Assembly: GCF_004522235.1 (NCBI RefSeq)
Contig: NZ_SDLT01000016.1
Span: forward strand, 122,774-186,773
DNA: 64,000 nt
From: Amycolatopsis nivea
GTDB taxonomy: Bacteria; Actinomycetota; Actinomycetes; Mycobacteriales; Pseudonocardiaceae
Direction: 5' to 3'
Shown: positions 41,308-50,132 of the stretch, piece after piece
Numbering within the stretch: position 1 is the first letter of the stretch
Layout of the letters: each line of letters begins with the position of its first letter
The notes under the pieces: model-generated
What the model was told of the DNA's origin: nothing
Seen by the model: only the letters and a program-made list of their open reading frames with translations
Database searches by the model: none
Made by a program: the position numbers and the translations under genes

Positions 41308-43209
41308 ATGAGAAGAACGAGCCGGGTAGCCGCGTATTCGGTGCCCCTCGCGGTCGGGGTGGTGCTCGCCGGGAGCGGGGTCGCCGTCGCGCAGCCGTCG
41401 GCGGCGGACGCGGCGAACGCGCGCGCTGGGACGGGGATCAGCGCGTTGCAGGGGATCAAGAAGACCCTCACCCCGGCCGAGCGGAAGCAGTCCAGCCAGC
41501 TCGTCGTGGAGAAGCGCCTGCGCGCGGACCGCGGTCTCGCCGCGCTGCTGCCGGATTACCGCACCGGTCTGCCGGTCACCCAGGCCGGCACGGTTTCGGT
41601 CGACATCGCCGGTACTGCCGGAGCCGTGATCGCGAAGGCCGTGCGTGCCGCGGGCGGCACCGTCCAGTCCACCTCGTCCAATGGCTCGGTTCGCGCCCAG
41701 TTGCCGCTCAACGCGGTGGACCGGATCGCGGCGCGCGGCGACGTCCGCCAGGTCCAGCCCGCGACGCAGGCGATGACCTGGAACGAGCCCGACGCGCAGC
41801 GCCGGCAGCTGGCCAAGAAGGCCGTCGCCGCCGTGCAGGTGTCCGAAGGGGACAAGACCCACGGCGCCGACACCGCGCGCACGCAATACGGCGTGAACGG
41901 CACCGGCGTGAAGGTCTGCGTGCTTTCCGACGGCGTCAACTCGCTGAAGAAGTCGCAGGACGCGGGCGAACTTCCCGCCGTCGACGTGCTGCCCGGCCAA
42001 GCCGGCAGCGGCGACGAGGGCACCGCGATGCTGGAGATCGTCCACGACCTCGCCCCGGGCGCGACGCTCGGTTTCGCGACCGCGTTCACCAGCGAGTCGA
42101 GCTTCGCGGACAACATCCGCGCGCTGCGCAGCACCGGCAAGTGCACGGTGATCGTCGACGACGTCGCGTACTTCGACGAGTCGCCGTTCCAGGACACGCA
42201 GGTCGCGCAGGCGGTCAACGACGTGACCGCGGCCGGCGCGCTCTACTTCTCCTCCGCGGGCAACTCCGGCAACCTCACCGACGGCACCAGCGGTTACTAC
42301 GAGGGCGACTTCCGTTCGTCCAGCACCGCGCTGCCGGGCGTCACCGGCACCCCGCACGACTTCGACCCGGGCAGCGGCGTGCAGACGACCGACCCGCTCT
42401 CGCCGGGTTCGCTCGGCAGGCCGGTGACGCTGTTCTGGTCGGACCCGTGGGGTCACTCGGCCAATGACTACGACCTGTTCCTGCTCAACGCTTCCGGCGG
42501 CGTCGTCGCCTCCAGCGCCAACTCGCAGGACGGTTCGCAGAACCCGTACGAGAGCCTGACCGTGCCGACGTCCGGCTCCGGCTACCGCGTCGCGGTGGTC
42601 AAGTACAGCGGCGCGGACCGGTTCTTCGCGCTGAACGTGATCCGCGGCCGGTTCGTCGACTCCGGTTCGCTCAAGGGCTTCAGCACCGCGGGCGTGACCT
42701 CGGGCCACTCGGCGGCGGCAGCGGCGTTCTCGGTGGCCGCGGCCCCGGCGGCGACCGCGTTCGGCCGTCCGCTGGAGACCGGCGACCCGGCGAACCCGGC
42801 CGGCCCGTACCCGGGCCTGTTCACCTCGGCCAGCAAGTGGGAGCGCTTCACCTCCGACGGCCAGCGGCACGTCTTCTACAACGCCGACGGCACCGAGCTG
42901 ACCCCGGGCAACGTGTCCTCGACCGGCGGCGCGACCCGCGCGAAGCCGGACATCACCGCGGCCGACGGCGTGGCCACCTCGGTCGCCGGCTTCCAGCCGT
43001 TCTACGGGACCTCGGCGGCCGCCCCGCACGCGGCGGCGATCGCGGCGCTGCTGCTGTCCGGCAAGCCGGCCGCGACCCCGGCGGACGTCCGCACCGCGCT
43101 GGTGTCGAGCGCGATCGACCTCGGCGCACCGGGATTCGACGCGGTGACCGGCAACGGCGTGATCATGGCGGGTCCGGCGCTGGCCGCGCTGGGCGTGCCG
43201 AAGAAGTAG
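41308..43209 (+). CDS. Secreted S8/S53-like serine peptidase with Glu at the His position
   Basis: A 633-residue secreted protein with a signal peptide at residues 1-29. A 140-residue prodomain-like region precedes the catalytic domain. Asp is D208 in VCVLSDGVN and Ser is S569 in YGTSAAAPHAAAIAAL. Where subtilisins have H-G-T-x-V-A, the sequence is GSGDEGTAMLEIVHD, so Glu237 stands at the His position, as in sedolisins; His246 is nearby. The oxyanion Asn block SSAGNSG is intact. An inserted beta domain (about 350-480) separates the halves. GACAGGAG supports the ATG at 41308. Confidence 0.85.
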   Translation: MRRTSRVAAYSVPLAVGVVLAGSGVAVAQPSAADAANARAGTGISALQGIKKTLTPAERKQSSQLVVEKRLRADRGLAALLPDYRTGLPVTQAGTVSVDIAGTAGAVIAKAVRAAGGTVQSTSSNGSVRAQLPLNAVDRIAARGDVRQVQPATQAMTWNEPDAQRRQLAKKAVAAVQVSEGDKTHGADTARTQYGVNGTGVKVCVLSDGVNSLKKSQDAGELPAVDVLPGQAGSGDEGTAMLEIVHDLAPGATLGFATAFTSESSFADNIRALRSTGKCTVIVDDVAYFDESPFQDTQVAQAVNDVTAAGALYFSSAGNSGNLTDGTSGYYEGDFRSSSTALPGVTGTPHDFDPGSGVQTTDPLSPGSLGRPVTLFWSDPWGHSANDYDLFLLNASGGVVASSANSQDGSQNPYESLTVPTSGSGYRVAVVKYSGADRFFALNVIRGRFVDSGSLKGFSTAGVTSGHSAAAAAFSVAAAPAATAFGRPLETGDPANPAGPYPGLFTSASKWERFTSDGQRHVFYNADGTELTPGNVSSTGGATRAKPDITAADGVATSVAGFQPFYGTSAAAPHAAAIAALLLSGKPAATPADVRTALVSSAIDLGAPGFDAVTGNGVIMAGPALAALGVPKK

Positions 43210-43218
43210 CGGTTGCGG

Positions 43219-43255
43219 AAAGGGCGGGCTCCTCGACCGGGGAGCCCGCCCTTTT
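43219..43255. terminator. Bidirectional intrinsic terminator
   Basis: A perfect 14-bp stem, AAAGGGCGGGCTCC (43219-43232) with its complement at 43241-43254, has an 8-base loop. It is preceded by A residues and followed by T residues, so it can terminate in both directions. The stop codon of the convergent methyltransferase gene touches its right edge. Confidence 0.88.
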
Positions 43256-43887
43256 CAGCGTCCGGCGACCAGCAGGTGGAACGCCCTCGGCCCGTCGCCG
43301 AGCCGGTCGTGGCGGCGCAGTTCCAGCCCCGCGTCCGCGAGCGCCTTCTCGATCTCTTCCGGCGGCCGCAGCCGGAAACCGTGGCTGGTGAAGGGCATTT
43401 CGCGCATCATCGCGGGATCTCCGATGCCGACGACGAACCGGCCGCCGTTCGCGAGCACCCGCGCGACCTCGGCGAACGCGGGCACCAGGTCGGGGATGAA
43501 GTAGACGGTGTTGACGGTCAGCGCCGCGTCGATCGTCCCGTCGCCAAGCGGAAGCTCGGCCATTCCGGCCTGGTGCAGCACCAGCCGTCCGGCGGCGAGG
43601 TTCTTCGGGAACGTCCGCCGCGCCCGGGCCAGCGCTGTTTCGGAGATCTCCGCGCCGTGCACGGTGCCGCCTTCGGTCGCGCGCAGCAGGAGGTCCAGGC
43701 CGAGACCGCCGCCGAAACCCAGGTCCAGCGCGGTTTCGCCGCGGCGGATCTCCAGCGCTTCGACCGCTCCGGTGACCGGCCCGCGGTTGACGTTGTTGAG
43801 CAGCCGGACGACAGCCTGTCCGGCCCGGCCCCGCGGATGGCCCAGCTGTTTGGCGAACCCGGCGAGCAGCGTGTCACGTGGTCCCAT
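43255..43887 (-). CDS. Class I SAM-dependent methyltransferase
   Basis: A 210-residue methyltransferase. The SAM-binding motif I is ALDLGFGGGLGLDLLL near residue 55. Post-I is HGAEISE, motif II around DAALTVNTVYFI and motif III near VLANGGRFVVG. It is a UbiE/Methyltransf_11-like type acting on small molecules; substrate unknown. The ATG at 43887 is used; upstream is a divergent SDR gene only 58 bases away. Its stop lies at the edge of the shared terminator. Confidence 0.86.
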   Translation of the reverse strand: MGPRDTLLAGFAKQLGHPRGRAGQAVVRLLNNVNRGPVTGAVEALEIRRGETALDLGFGGGLGLDLLLRATEGGTVHGAEISETALARARRTFPKNLAAGRLVLHQAGMAELPLGDGTIDAALTVNTVYFIPDLVPAFAEVARVLANGGRFVVGIGDPAMMREMPFTSHGFRLRPPEEIEKALADAGLELRRHDRLGDGPRAFHLLVAGR

Positions 43888-43945
43888 GAACCCAGTGTGC
43901 CGCGATATGGCAACGTGCGGGCGAACGGACTTTTGAGGAGGCGAC

Positions 43946-44683
43946 ATGTCGGAGAAGACCGCTGTGGTCACCGGGGCCGGTTCCGGGCTGGGCCGCCGGA
44001 TCGCCGGAGCGCTGCTCGACGCGGGTTACCGGGTCGCGCTCGCCGGACGTCGCGAGGACGCCCTGCGCGAGACGGCCGGTTCCGCCGAGAACGCGCTGGT
44101 CGTGCCCGCGGATGTCGCCGATCCGGCTTCGGTGGAGGCGCTTTTCTCGGCCGTGCGCAGCGAATGGGGCCGGTTGGATCTGCTGGTGAACAACGCCGGG
44201 GTGTCGCTCGGCGGCACCGTCGCGGATCTGTCCGTCGAGGACTGGCGGCGCACCGTCGACACGAACCTCACCGGCATGTTCCTGTGCGCGCAGCAGGCCG
44301 TGCGGCTGATGCGCGACCAAGACCCCCAGGGCGGCCGGATCATCAACAACGGCTCGATCTCCGCGCACGCGCCCCGTCCGGCGAGCGTCGCCTACACCGC
44401 CACCAAACACGCCGTCACCGGTCTCACCCGCTCGATTTCGCTCGACGGCCGCGCCTGGAACGTCGCGTGCGGACAGATCGACATCGGCAACGCGGCCACC
44501 GAGATGACCGAGCGGATGGCCGCGGGCATCCCGCAGGCCGACGGGCGGCTCCTGGCCGAGCCGACCTTCGACGCGGGCCACGTCGCCGACGCGGTGCTCT
44601 ACATGGCGGGATTGCCGCTGGACGCCAACGTCCAGTTCCTCACCATCACCGCCACCACGATGCCGTTCATCGGCCGGGGATGA
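43946..44683 (+). CDS. SDR-family oxidoreductase
   Basis: A 245-residue classical SDR. TGAGSGLGRR binds the cofactor at residues 9-18, and ALAGRRED after beta-2 suggests NADPH. NNAG and the active-site Ser (NGSISAH) and YTATKHA follow. GAGGAGG precedes the ATG. It overlaps the convergent gene at its 3' end by 17 bases. Substrate unknown. Confidence 0.87.
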   Translation: MSEKTAVVTGAGSGLGRRIAGALLDAGYRVALAGRREDALRETAGSAENALVVPADVADPASVEALFSAVRSEWGRLDLLVNNAGVSLGGTVADLSVEDWRRTVDTNLTGMFLCAQQAVRLMRDQDPQGGRIINNGSISAHAPRPASVAYTATKHAVTGLTRSISLDGRAWNVACGQIDIGNAATEMTERMAAGIPQADGRLLAEPTFDAGHVADAVLYMAGLPLDANVQFLTITATTMPFIGRG

Positions 44684-45698
44684 CGTGGTCGCGGCGCAAC
44701 TCGTCGAACAGCCGGTAGAACATCTGCTCAGTGTCCACATAGGAGTGGAAACCGGCGCGGCGTGACTTCGACGTGTCCGCGAACATGTCGTAGTCCCACG
44801 AGAACACGAAGTCGCCGAAGGCCCACGAAGAGACGTCGGCGTACGAAGCAGTGAGGCCGTGCTTCGCCGCCATCTCGGTCCACAGTGGTTCCTTATCGGC
44901 CATCACGGTCGTCAGCGGCAGCTGCAACGGCGAAGCGACTTCGAGGTCGAAGTACGCGGCCAGCTTCGGCCACAGCTCTCGCCAGCGGAAGAGGTCACCG
45001 TTGGCGATGTTGAACGCTTCGTTCTGACTGGACGTCGCCGCCCACACTGTGCCCTCGGCGAGCAACTGTGCGTCCGTCATCTCCAGCAGGCTGTCGTACG
45101 CGCCGGGCTTGCCGGGAAAGCGCAGCGGCAGGCCGAGTTCCTTCGAGATCGACGCGTAGACCGCGATCACGAGCGCGAGGTTCATTGGGTTGCCGAGCGT
45201 CGTCCCGCCGACCACGGACGGCCGGATCGCCGACCACGACCAGCCTCCTGCCGCGGCTCGGCGTTCGAGGAACTTCTGCTGGTCCACGTTGAATTCCGGC
45301 GGCATGTGCTGTCCGGCGTCGGCCTCGCGGGCGGGAGTCTTGAACGGGCCGAGGTGCGCGCCGTAGACCTTGTAGCCCTGCATCAGGCTGACGTGTTCCA
45401 GCGGGCCTTCGTCGAGGCCGTTCACCAGGTTCTCCAGCATCGCGACGTTCGGCGGTACGAGTTCCGCCCACGTCGGCCGGTCCTGGTAGGCGGCGTAGAA
45501 CAGGTGCGTCGCGCCGACACCGGCCAGCGCCGCCCGGGTGCCCGCCGGGTCGAGCAGGTCCACGGCGAGGCTGCCCGGTCCGCCGCGCCGGGAGAGTCCG
45601 AGCACCTCCCAGCCGTCGAGAGTCCGCAGGTGGGAGATGAGTTTCCGGCCGATGATCCCGTTGGCCCCGGCCACGAGGGCCACGCGTGTGCTGCTCAT
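44667..45698 (-). CDS. Extended SDR, NAD-dependent epimerase/dehydratase-like (PRISE type)
   Basis: A 343-residue extended SDR. The N-terminal Rossmann motif is AGANGIIGRKLI near residue 10, with LSRRGG after beta-2. The active-site block MQGYKVYGAHL carries Lys-x-x-x-Tyr features found in progesterone-5-beta-reductase/iridoid-synthase-like proteins; NGDLFRWRELW is also typical of that group. It probably reduces an enone substrate. The gene is divergent from a LysR regulator, with the spacer carrying a T-N11-A motif, so LysR control is likely. Confidence 0.85.
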   Translation of the reverse strand: MSSTRVALVAGANGIIGRKLISHLRTLDGWEVLGLSRRGGPGSLAVDLLDPAGTRAALAGVGATHLFYAAYQDRPTWAELVPPNVAMLENLVNGLDEGPLEHVSLMQGYKVYGAHLGPFKTPAREADAGQHMPPEFNVDQQKFLERRAAAGGWSWSAIRPSVVGGTTLGNPMNLALVIAVYASISKELGLPLRFPGKPGAYDSLLEMTDAQLLAEGTVWAATSSQNEAFNIANGDLFRWRELWPKLAAYFDLEVASPLQLPLTTVMADKEPLWTEMAAKHGLTASYADVSSWAFGDFVFSWDYDMFADTSKSRRAGFHSYVDTEQMFYRLFDELRRDHVIPGR

Positions 45699-45756
45699 GT
45701 CTTCGATCCTGACCTCGCTCGCGCGATGAGTCCAAGGCTTACTTCTCACCGCTTCG

Positions 45757-45771
45757 ATAAACTATGCTTAT
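45757..45771. promoter_or_regulatory. LysR-type T-N11-A motif
   Basis: ATAA-N7-TTAT is an AT-rich dyad of the T-N11-A kind bound by LysR proteins. It overlaps the start codon region of the lysR gene and lies 59 bases upstream of the divergent reductase. Position supports autoregulation plus control of the divergent gene. Confidence 0.5.
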
Positions 45772-46648
45772 GACAAGCCTTCGGCAGCTCGAGTACCTGG
45801 TCACGGTGGTCGACACCGGTTCATTCACCCGGGCCGCCGAGCAGTTGCACGTGACGCAGCCCGCGCTGTCGCACCAGATGCGGGCGCTGGAGCACAGCGT
45901 CGGCGGGCCGTTGCTGGAACGGTTGCCGCGTTCGGTCCGGCTCACGCCGATGGGGCGCGCGATGCTGCCGCATGCCCGCGCCGCGCTCGCCGATGCCGAA
46001 CGTGCCCGGTGCGCCGCGCGACAGGCTTCCGGCCAGGTAGCCGGAGAACTGCTGGTCGCCACGGTCTACTCGGTGAGCCTCGGGGTGCTGCCGCCTGCGC
46101 TGCGCGTGTGGCGGCGCGAACGGCCGGACGTCGACGTGCGGCTTTTCGAGTACCGCCACGCCGACGAACTGCGCGACGCGATGCTGGCCGGAGAAGCGGA
46201 TCTCGCGATCGGCCCGCGTCCGGCCGGGTGGACGGGCCCGGTGCGGACGCTGGGCACCGAAGAGTTCGTCGTCGTGCTCCCGGCCGACGGCGCCACGGAG
46301 TCCACTTCGGACGGTACGGTCGACCTGGCGGAGCTTGCCGACTGCGCGTGGGTGCACTACGCGCCTGGCCACGGCTTAGCCGAACTTCTCGACGCCGCTT
46401 GCGCAGAAGCCGGGTTCCGGCCGCGACCCGCGGTGCGCACGGAACAGACCGCCGCCGCACCGTTGCTCGCGGCGGCCGGATTGGGGCCCGCGCTGGTTCC
46501 GGCGAACGTGCTCCCCGCCGAGTTCAGCGGCCGGGTTTTGCGCCCAGGCAAACCGATTCGGCGAGAGCTGGTCGCTTACGGCCGCAGCGAACCGGATCCG
46601 TTGACGGCGGCGTTCGGCGAAGTGCTGGCGCAACACGCGCGGGTTTAG
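45770..46648 (+). CDS. LysR-family transcriptional regulator
   Basis: A 292-residue LysR protein. The N-terminal winged HTH is LRQLEYLVTVVDTGSFTRAAEQLHVTQPALSHQ within residues 3-36 (key residues SFTRAAEQL and TQPALS). The C-terminal periplasmic-binding-like effector domain follows. Two in-frame ATGs six bases apart (45764, 45770) are possible; the second gives the usual MTSLRQLEYL start. It is divergent from the reductase gene, the probable target. Its end overlaps the convergent lipoprotein gene by 4 bases. Confidence 0.9.
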   Translation: MTSLRQLEYLVTVVDTGSFTRAAEQLHVTQPALSHQMRALEHSVGGPLLERLPRSVRLTPMGRAMLPHARAALADAERARCAARQASGQVAGELLVATVYSVSLGVLPPALRVWRRERPDVDVRLFEYRHADELRDAMLAGEADLAIGPRPAGWTGPVRTLGTEEFVVVLPADGATESTSDGTVDLAELADCAWVHYAPGHGLAELLDAACAEAGFRPRPAVRTEQTAAAPLLAAAGLGPALVPANVLPAEFSGRVLRPGKPIRRELVAYGRSEPDPLTAAFGEVLAQHARV

Positions 46649-48111
46649 TCGCGCAGCCGCGTCAGGTCGATTCCGGCGAACGGCGTCGTCACCGCGTCGT
46701 GGACCCGGGCGGACCAGACGGCGTGGCCGTGCGCGGTCCACAGTGGAATCGCCGGAAGATCGCGCAGCGCTTGGTTTTCGGCGACCCGGAACAGCTGCGC
46801 GGCTTCTTCCGGTGACGCGGTGGTTTCGGCGGAATTGAGATCGGCGGCGAATCCGGCATCGGTGTAACCGGCGGCGTCCGCGAGCGTGTGGAGGAGGTCG
46901 GCCGGGCTCGGCGAGACCGCCTTGACCTCCAGCGCGGACGGACCGGTCGGCTTGCCTCCGGTGGCTTTTCGCTGTGCGGTAACCGAAATTCCCAGACTCT
47001 TCGACAGGCCCGCGGCCAACGCCTGCGGCCAGGTGCCGTCGAAGCTGTCGTAGTACACGGCCGCGTCGCCGGTGAATCCGGCTTGGTCCAGCAGGGATTT
47101 GGCGGCCGGACCGTCGAAAGTGCACGGACGGCAGTTCCCGGACCGCTCGCCGGGCGCGACTGCCGGCGGCAGCAGTCCCTTGGCCGGGTCCGCCTGGTGC
47201 GCGAGCGGACCGGATTCCAGTGCGGCGCGGTCGGTGCCGAGCGCGAAGGCATGCCGCACCGCGGGATCGGCGAATCGCGTTGCTTCGGCGGAAAACACCA
47301 GGTATCCGGCGCGGGGGAGCGCCCACATCGCGTGCCGGTCGGCGAAATCGGCGTGCATCGCTTCGTGCCGGTCGCCCGGGACGGACGTGGCGACGTCGAG
47401 TTTGCCCTCCTTGACCTCGTCGTACTGCTCCGCCGGATTGCCGACGCGCAGCTCGATTTCCTTGGCCCGGACCGGATCCGCGGCGACCCGGACGAGCTTG
47501 CCGCCGGAACCGGACTGCCAGTCGCCCTCCAGCCGCAGGGGACCGTTGCCGATCGGATGGCGGGCGAATCCGTTCCAGTCGCGCGATTTCAGCACCGACT
47601 CGGGCAGCGGCACGAGCCCGGGCGCGGACAACCAGGCGGGCACCTGATTCGACGGCCGGTCGAGCACGATCCGCAACTGCTTCGCGTCGACTGCGGTTAT
47701 TTCCTTGGCCCGAAAGGACTTCGTGAGCACCGGTGTGCTGGCCCAGTGGTGATCCGCGATCGCCTTCCAGGTGTCCACATAGGACTGCGCGGTGACCGGC
47801 GTGCCGTCGTGGAATTTCCCGGGCCGCAACCGGACGGTCCAGGTCACCCGGTCGGTGCTGGTGATCGACTCGGCCGCGCGCGGGGTGACTTTTCCGCTGG
47901 CCGGATCGTAATCGGCGAGCGGAGTCCACAACGCGCCGGTGACGAGCCGCCCGGACGGATCGGTGACGTCGGCGGGCAGCAGCGTGCCGGGTTCGCCGAG
48001 GCCGACCGACAGGACGCCGGGCCGGGCGGGTTCGGCCGACGACGAACAGCCGGAGAGACCGGCCGCGACGACGGCGGCGAGCGTGAGCGGGACCAGCAGA
48101 CGCGATCGCAT
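46645..48111 (-). CDS. ABC-transporter solute-binding lipoprotein (family 5)
   Basis: A 488-residue extracytoplasmic binding protein of the peptide/nickel (SBP_bac_5) family. The signal peptide ends in lipobox LSGC, with C22 the likely lipidated residue. Family blocks include RLVTGALWTPL, WTVRLRPGKFHDGTPVTA and a PFAGIDL end. No permease or ATPase gene is adjacent, so it is an orphan subunit; the nearest Opp-type ATPase gene (14078-14674) is far away and damaged. Ligand unknown. Confidence 0.87.
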   Translation of the reverse strand: MRSRLLVPLTLAAVVAAGLSGCSSSAEPARPGVLSVGLGEPGTLLPADVTDPSGRLVTGALWTPLADYDPASGKVTPRAAESITSTDRVTWTVRLRPGKFHDGTPVTAQSYVDTWKAIADHHWASTPVLTKSFRAKEITAVDAKQLRIVLDRPSNQVPAWLSAPGLVPLPESVLKSRDWNGFARHPIGNGPLRLEGDWQSGSGGKLVRVAADPVRAKEIELRVGNPAEQYDEVKEGKLDVATSVPGDRHEAMHADFADRHAMWALPRAGYLVFSAEATRFADPAVRHAFALGTDRAALESGPLAHQADPAKGLLPPAVAPGERSGNCRPCTFDGPAAKSLLDQAGFTGDAAVYYDSFDGTWPQALAAGLSKSLGISVTAQRKATGGKPTGPSALEVKAVSPSPADLLHTLADAAGYTDAGFAADLNSAETTASPEEAAQLFRVAENQALRDLPAIPLWTAHGHAVWSARVHDAVTTPFAGIDLTRLRD

Positions 48112-48212
48112 GCTGTCTTATTACCAGGTGGAAAGCAACGAAAGGCGGTTGTGTCCGGTTAGGGACCGTCTTAAAGTACTTCAGTCACACTGGGGTCTCT
48201 TGGAGGTTTCGC

Positions 48213-49544
48213 GTGCGCCGTTGGTGGATTCGCTCCGGACTGGCGATCGCGACCGCGGCGGCGACGCTCGTCGCCACCGGATTGCCCGCCGCGGCTTGCG
48301 AGGACGACAAGCCGGTCACCGAAGCGAAGCACAGCCTCGGCGATCCGGGCGCGGTCAAGGGCGTGCGGCCGGTCGGCAGCGTGCCCGACGCGCAAGGGGC
48401 CATTTCGGCGAACTTCCTCAGCTACGGCAAACGCGACGTGATGGTCGTGTCCGGCCAGTTCGGCCTGAAGGTGTACGACCTCACGGAGAATCCGGCGAAG
48501 CCGCGCGCGATCGGCGAGCTGAGCCTGCCCGGGCTGTGGGAAACCGAGGACACCGAGGTCGACGCGAAACGCAAGCTCGTGTTCCTGTCCCGGGACCCGC
48601 GCGCGTTCAAGGGCAACACGCACACCGGCGAGTCCGGCATCTACGTGGTCGACGTGGCGCGTCCGGAGAAACCGGAGATCCTCAGCTACGTCAAGGTCCC
48701 GGCGGGCCACACCACCAGCTGCGTCGACGACTGCCGCTATCTCTGGACCGGCGGCCCGGCGAAGGCCGACGACCAGCCCGCGGACTGGGGCGGCAGGCCG
48801 ATCTGGGTCACCGACGTGCGCAACCCGCGCGCCCCGAAGGTGCACCCGGACCCGATCGAACTCGCCCGCAACGACGGCAAAACCGACTACGTGCACGACG
48901 TGCAGGTCGACAAGATGGGCGTCGCGTGGGTGTCCGGCGCGGGCGGCGTGCGCGGCTACTGGACGTCCGGCCTCCATCGCGACCCGGTGCAGAACCGCTA
49001 CCGCCTGGCGAGCGCGCTCAAGCCGGTGCCGTACGCGGGCGGCGGAGTGTCGGAAACCGCGGCGCCGTCGAAGTTCCTGCACAACAGCTTCCACCCGGTC
49101 GGCTCCCGCGACGACGGCGCCTGGCGCGGGCACGACCTCGTGTACGCCACCGAGGAAAGCTTCCTCCCCGGCTGCGCGGGCGACGGCGTCCTGACCATTT
49201 CCTCGCTGGACGGCTCGTACCAGGGCGAAGGCTGGCGGTCGACGCCGGAGAAGCCGTTCCGGATGCGCAGCATCGGCACCTGGAGCGTCGCCGGGCAGGA
49301 AGGCAGCGACCCGGTGTCCGACGACTGCTCGGCGCACTACTTCGACCTGCGCGGGCACGTGCTGGTGCAGTCGTTTTACGCGCAGGGCACGCGATTCCTC
49401 GACGTGAGCGACCCGTCGAACCCGACGCAGATCGCGTACTTCCGCCCGGCGGACGCGGCTTCGTGGGCGCCGTACTGGCACGACGGGTACGTGTACGTGG
49501 CGGACAACAAGCGGGGGATCGACATCCTGAAGCTCGGCGTGTAG
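48213..49544 (+). CDS. Secreted LVIVD-repeat beta-propeller protein
   Basis: A 443-residue secreted protein with a signal peptide (residues 1-28, ending AAACEDD). Repeated blade motifs such as FGLKVYDLTENPAKP, SGIYVVDVARPEKPE, RPIWVTDVRNPRAPK and TRFLDVSDPSNPTQ are LVIVD repeats that form a propeller. Four or more Cys in CVDDC, GCAGDG and DDCSAH suggest disulfides. Function of these extracellular proteins is unknown; adhesion or redox-related roles have been suggested for relatives. It starts at GTG 48213 after TTGGAGG. Confidence 0.85.
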   Translation: MRRWWIRSGLAIATAAATLVATGLPAAACEDDKPVTEAKHSLGDPGAVKGVRPVGSVPDAQGAISANFLSYGKRDVMVVSGQFGLKVYDLTENPAKPRAIGELSLPGLWETEDTEVDAKRKLVFLSRDPRAFKGNTHTGESGIYVVDVARPEKPEILSYVKVPAGHTTSCVDDCRYLWTGGPAKADDQPADWGGRPIWVTDVRNPRAPKVHPDPIELARNDGKTDYVHDVQVDKMGVAWVSGAGGVRGYWTSGLHRDPVQNRYRLASALKPVPYAGGGVSETAAPSKFLHNSFHPVGSRDDGAWRGHDLVYATEESFLPGCAGDGVLTISSLDGSYQGEGWRSTPEKPFRMRSIGTWSVAGQEGSDPVSDDCSAHYFDLRGHVLVQSFYAQGTRFLDVSDPSNPTQIAYFRPADAASWAPYWHDGYVYVADNKRGIDILKLGV

Positions 49545-49721
49545 CGGCGGGTCAGCCGCGCACCGCGGTCCAACTGGGCCTCGATGAGCGGCAGAAGGGG
49601 CTCCTGGAACCGCCTCGGTCGTGGGTCTACGGCAAGTCGGGGGTCTCGCGGGGCACGCTCGGTGCCTGGGCCTGGGACGTACCGCTCGGCCGCATCGGCG
49701 TTCATGCCCACGCTTGACCGC

Positions 49722-50132
49722 TCAGCGGCCCGCCAGTTCGCGGAGGAACTCGCGCGCGGAGAAGGTGACCGCGCGCTCGGCGTACTCGTTGTCCGCCTCG
49801 TCTTCCTCCGGTATGCCGAAGTCTCGCCAGGTGACGATGTCGCCTCGCCGCGACACTTTGGCGGCGATGGCGCAGCACTCGATGTCTTCGCATTCGGGGC
49901 AGACGTACAGCAGCGTCCGGCCATCCGGTGCGTCACCCGGCGCTTCGCCGAGCACGCGCGCCAAGCGCTGCGGGTCGTGCGGATGATCGGTTGCCAGCAC
50001 CGAGATCAGATCCAGCTCGGCGTTGACCAAGCTGCGCACGCTGACGCCGTCGATCTCGAAGTCGAGATACCTGCGCTCGCGCTGATACTTCCGGCGCTCG
50101 CGGACGGTCGGGACTAGGCGGATCACGCTCAC
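49722..50132 (-). CDS. Uncharacterised Cys-motif protein coupled to the GntR-TetR regulator
   Basis: A 136-residue protein I do not recognise. A basic start (VRERRKYQRERRY) leads to a beta-rich middle, then a four-cysteine motif CPECEDIECC near residue 90 that could bind a metal, and the sequence WRDFGIPEEDEADNEY. The GTG at 50132 overlaps the regulator's TGA, so the two are translationally coupled. It might assist or antagonise the regulator, but that is a guess. The spacer 49545-49721 downstream holds nothing I can identify. Confidence 0.7.
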   Translation of the reverse strand: MSVIRLVPTVRERRKYQRERRYLDFEIDGVSVRSLVNAELDLISVLATDHPHDPQRLARVLGEAPGDAPDGRTLLYVCPECEDIECCAIAAKVSRRGDIVTWRDFGIPEEDEADNEYAERAVTFSAREFLRELAGR

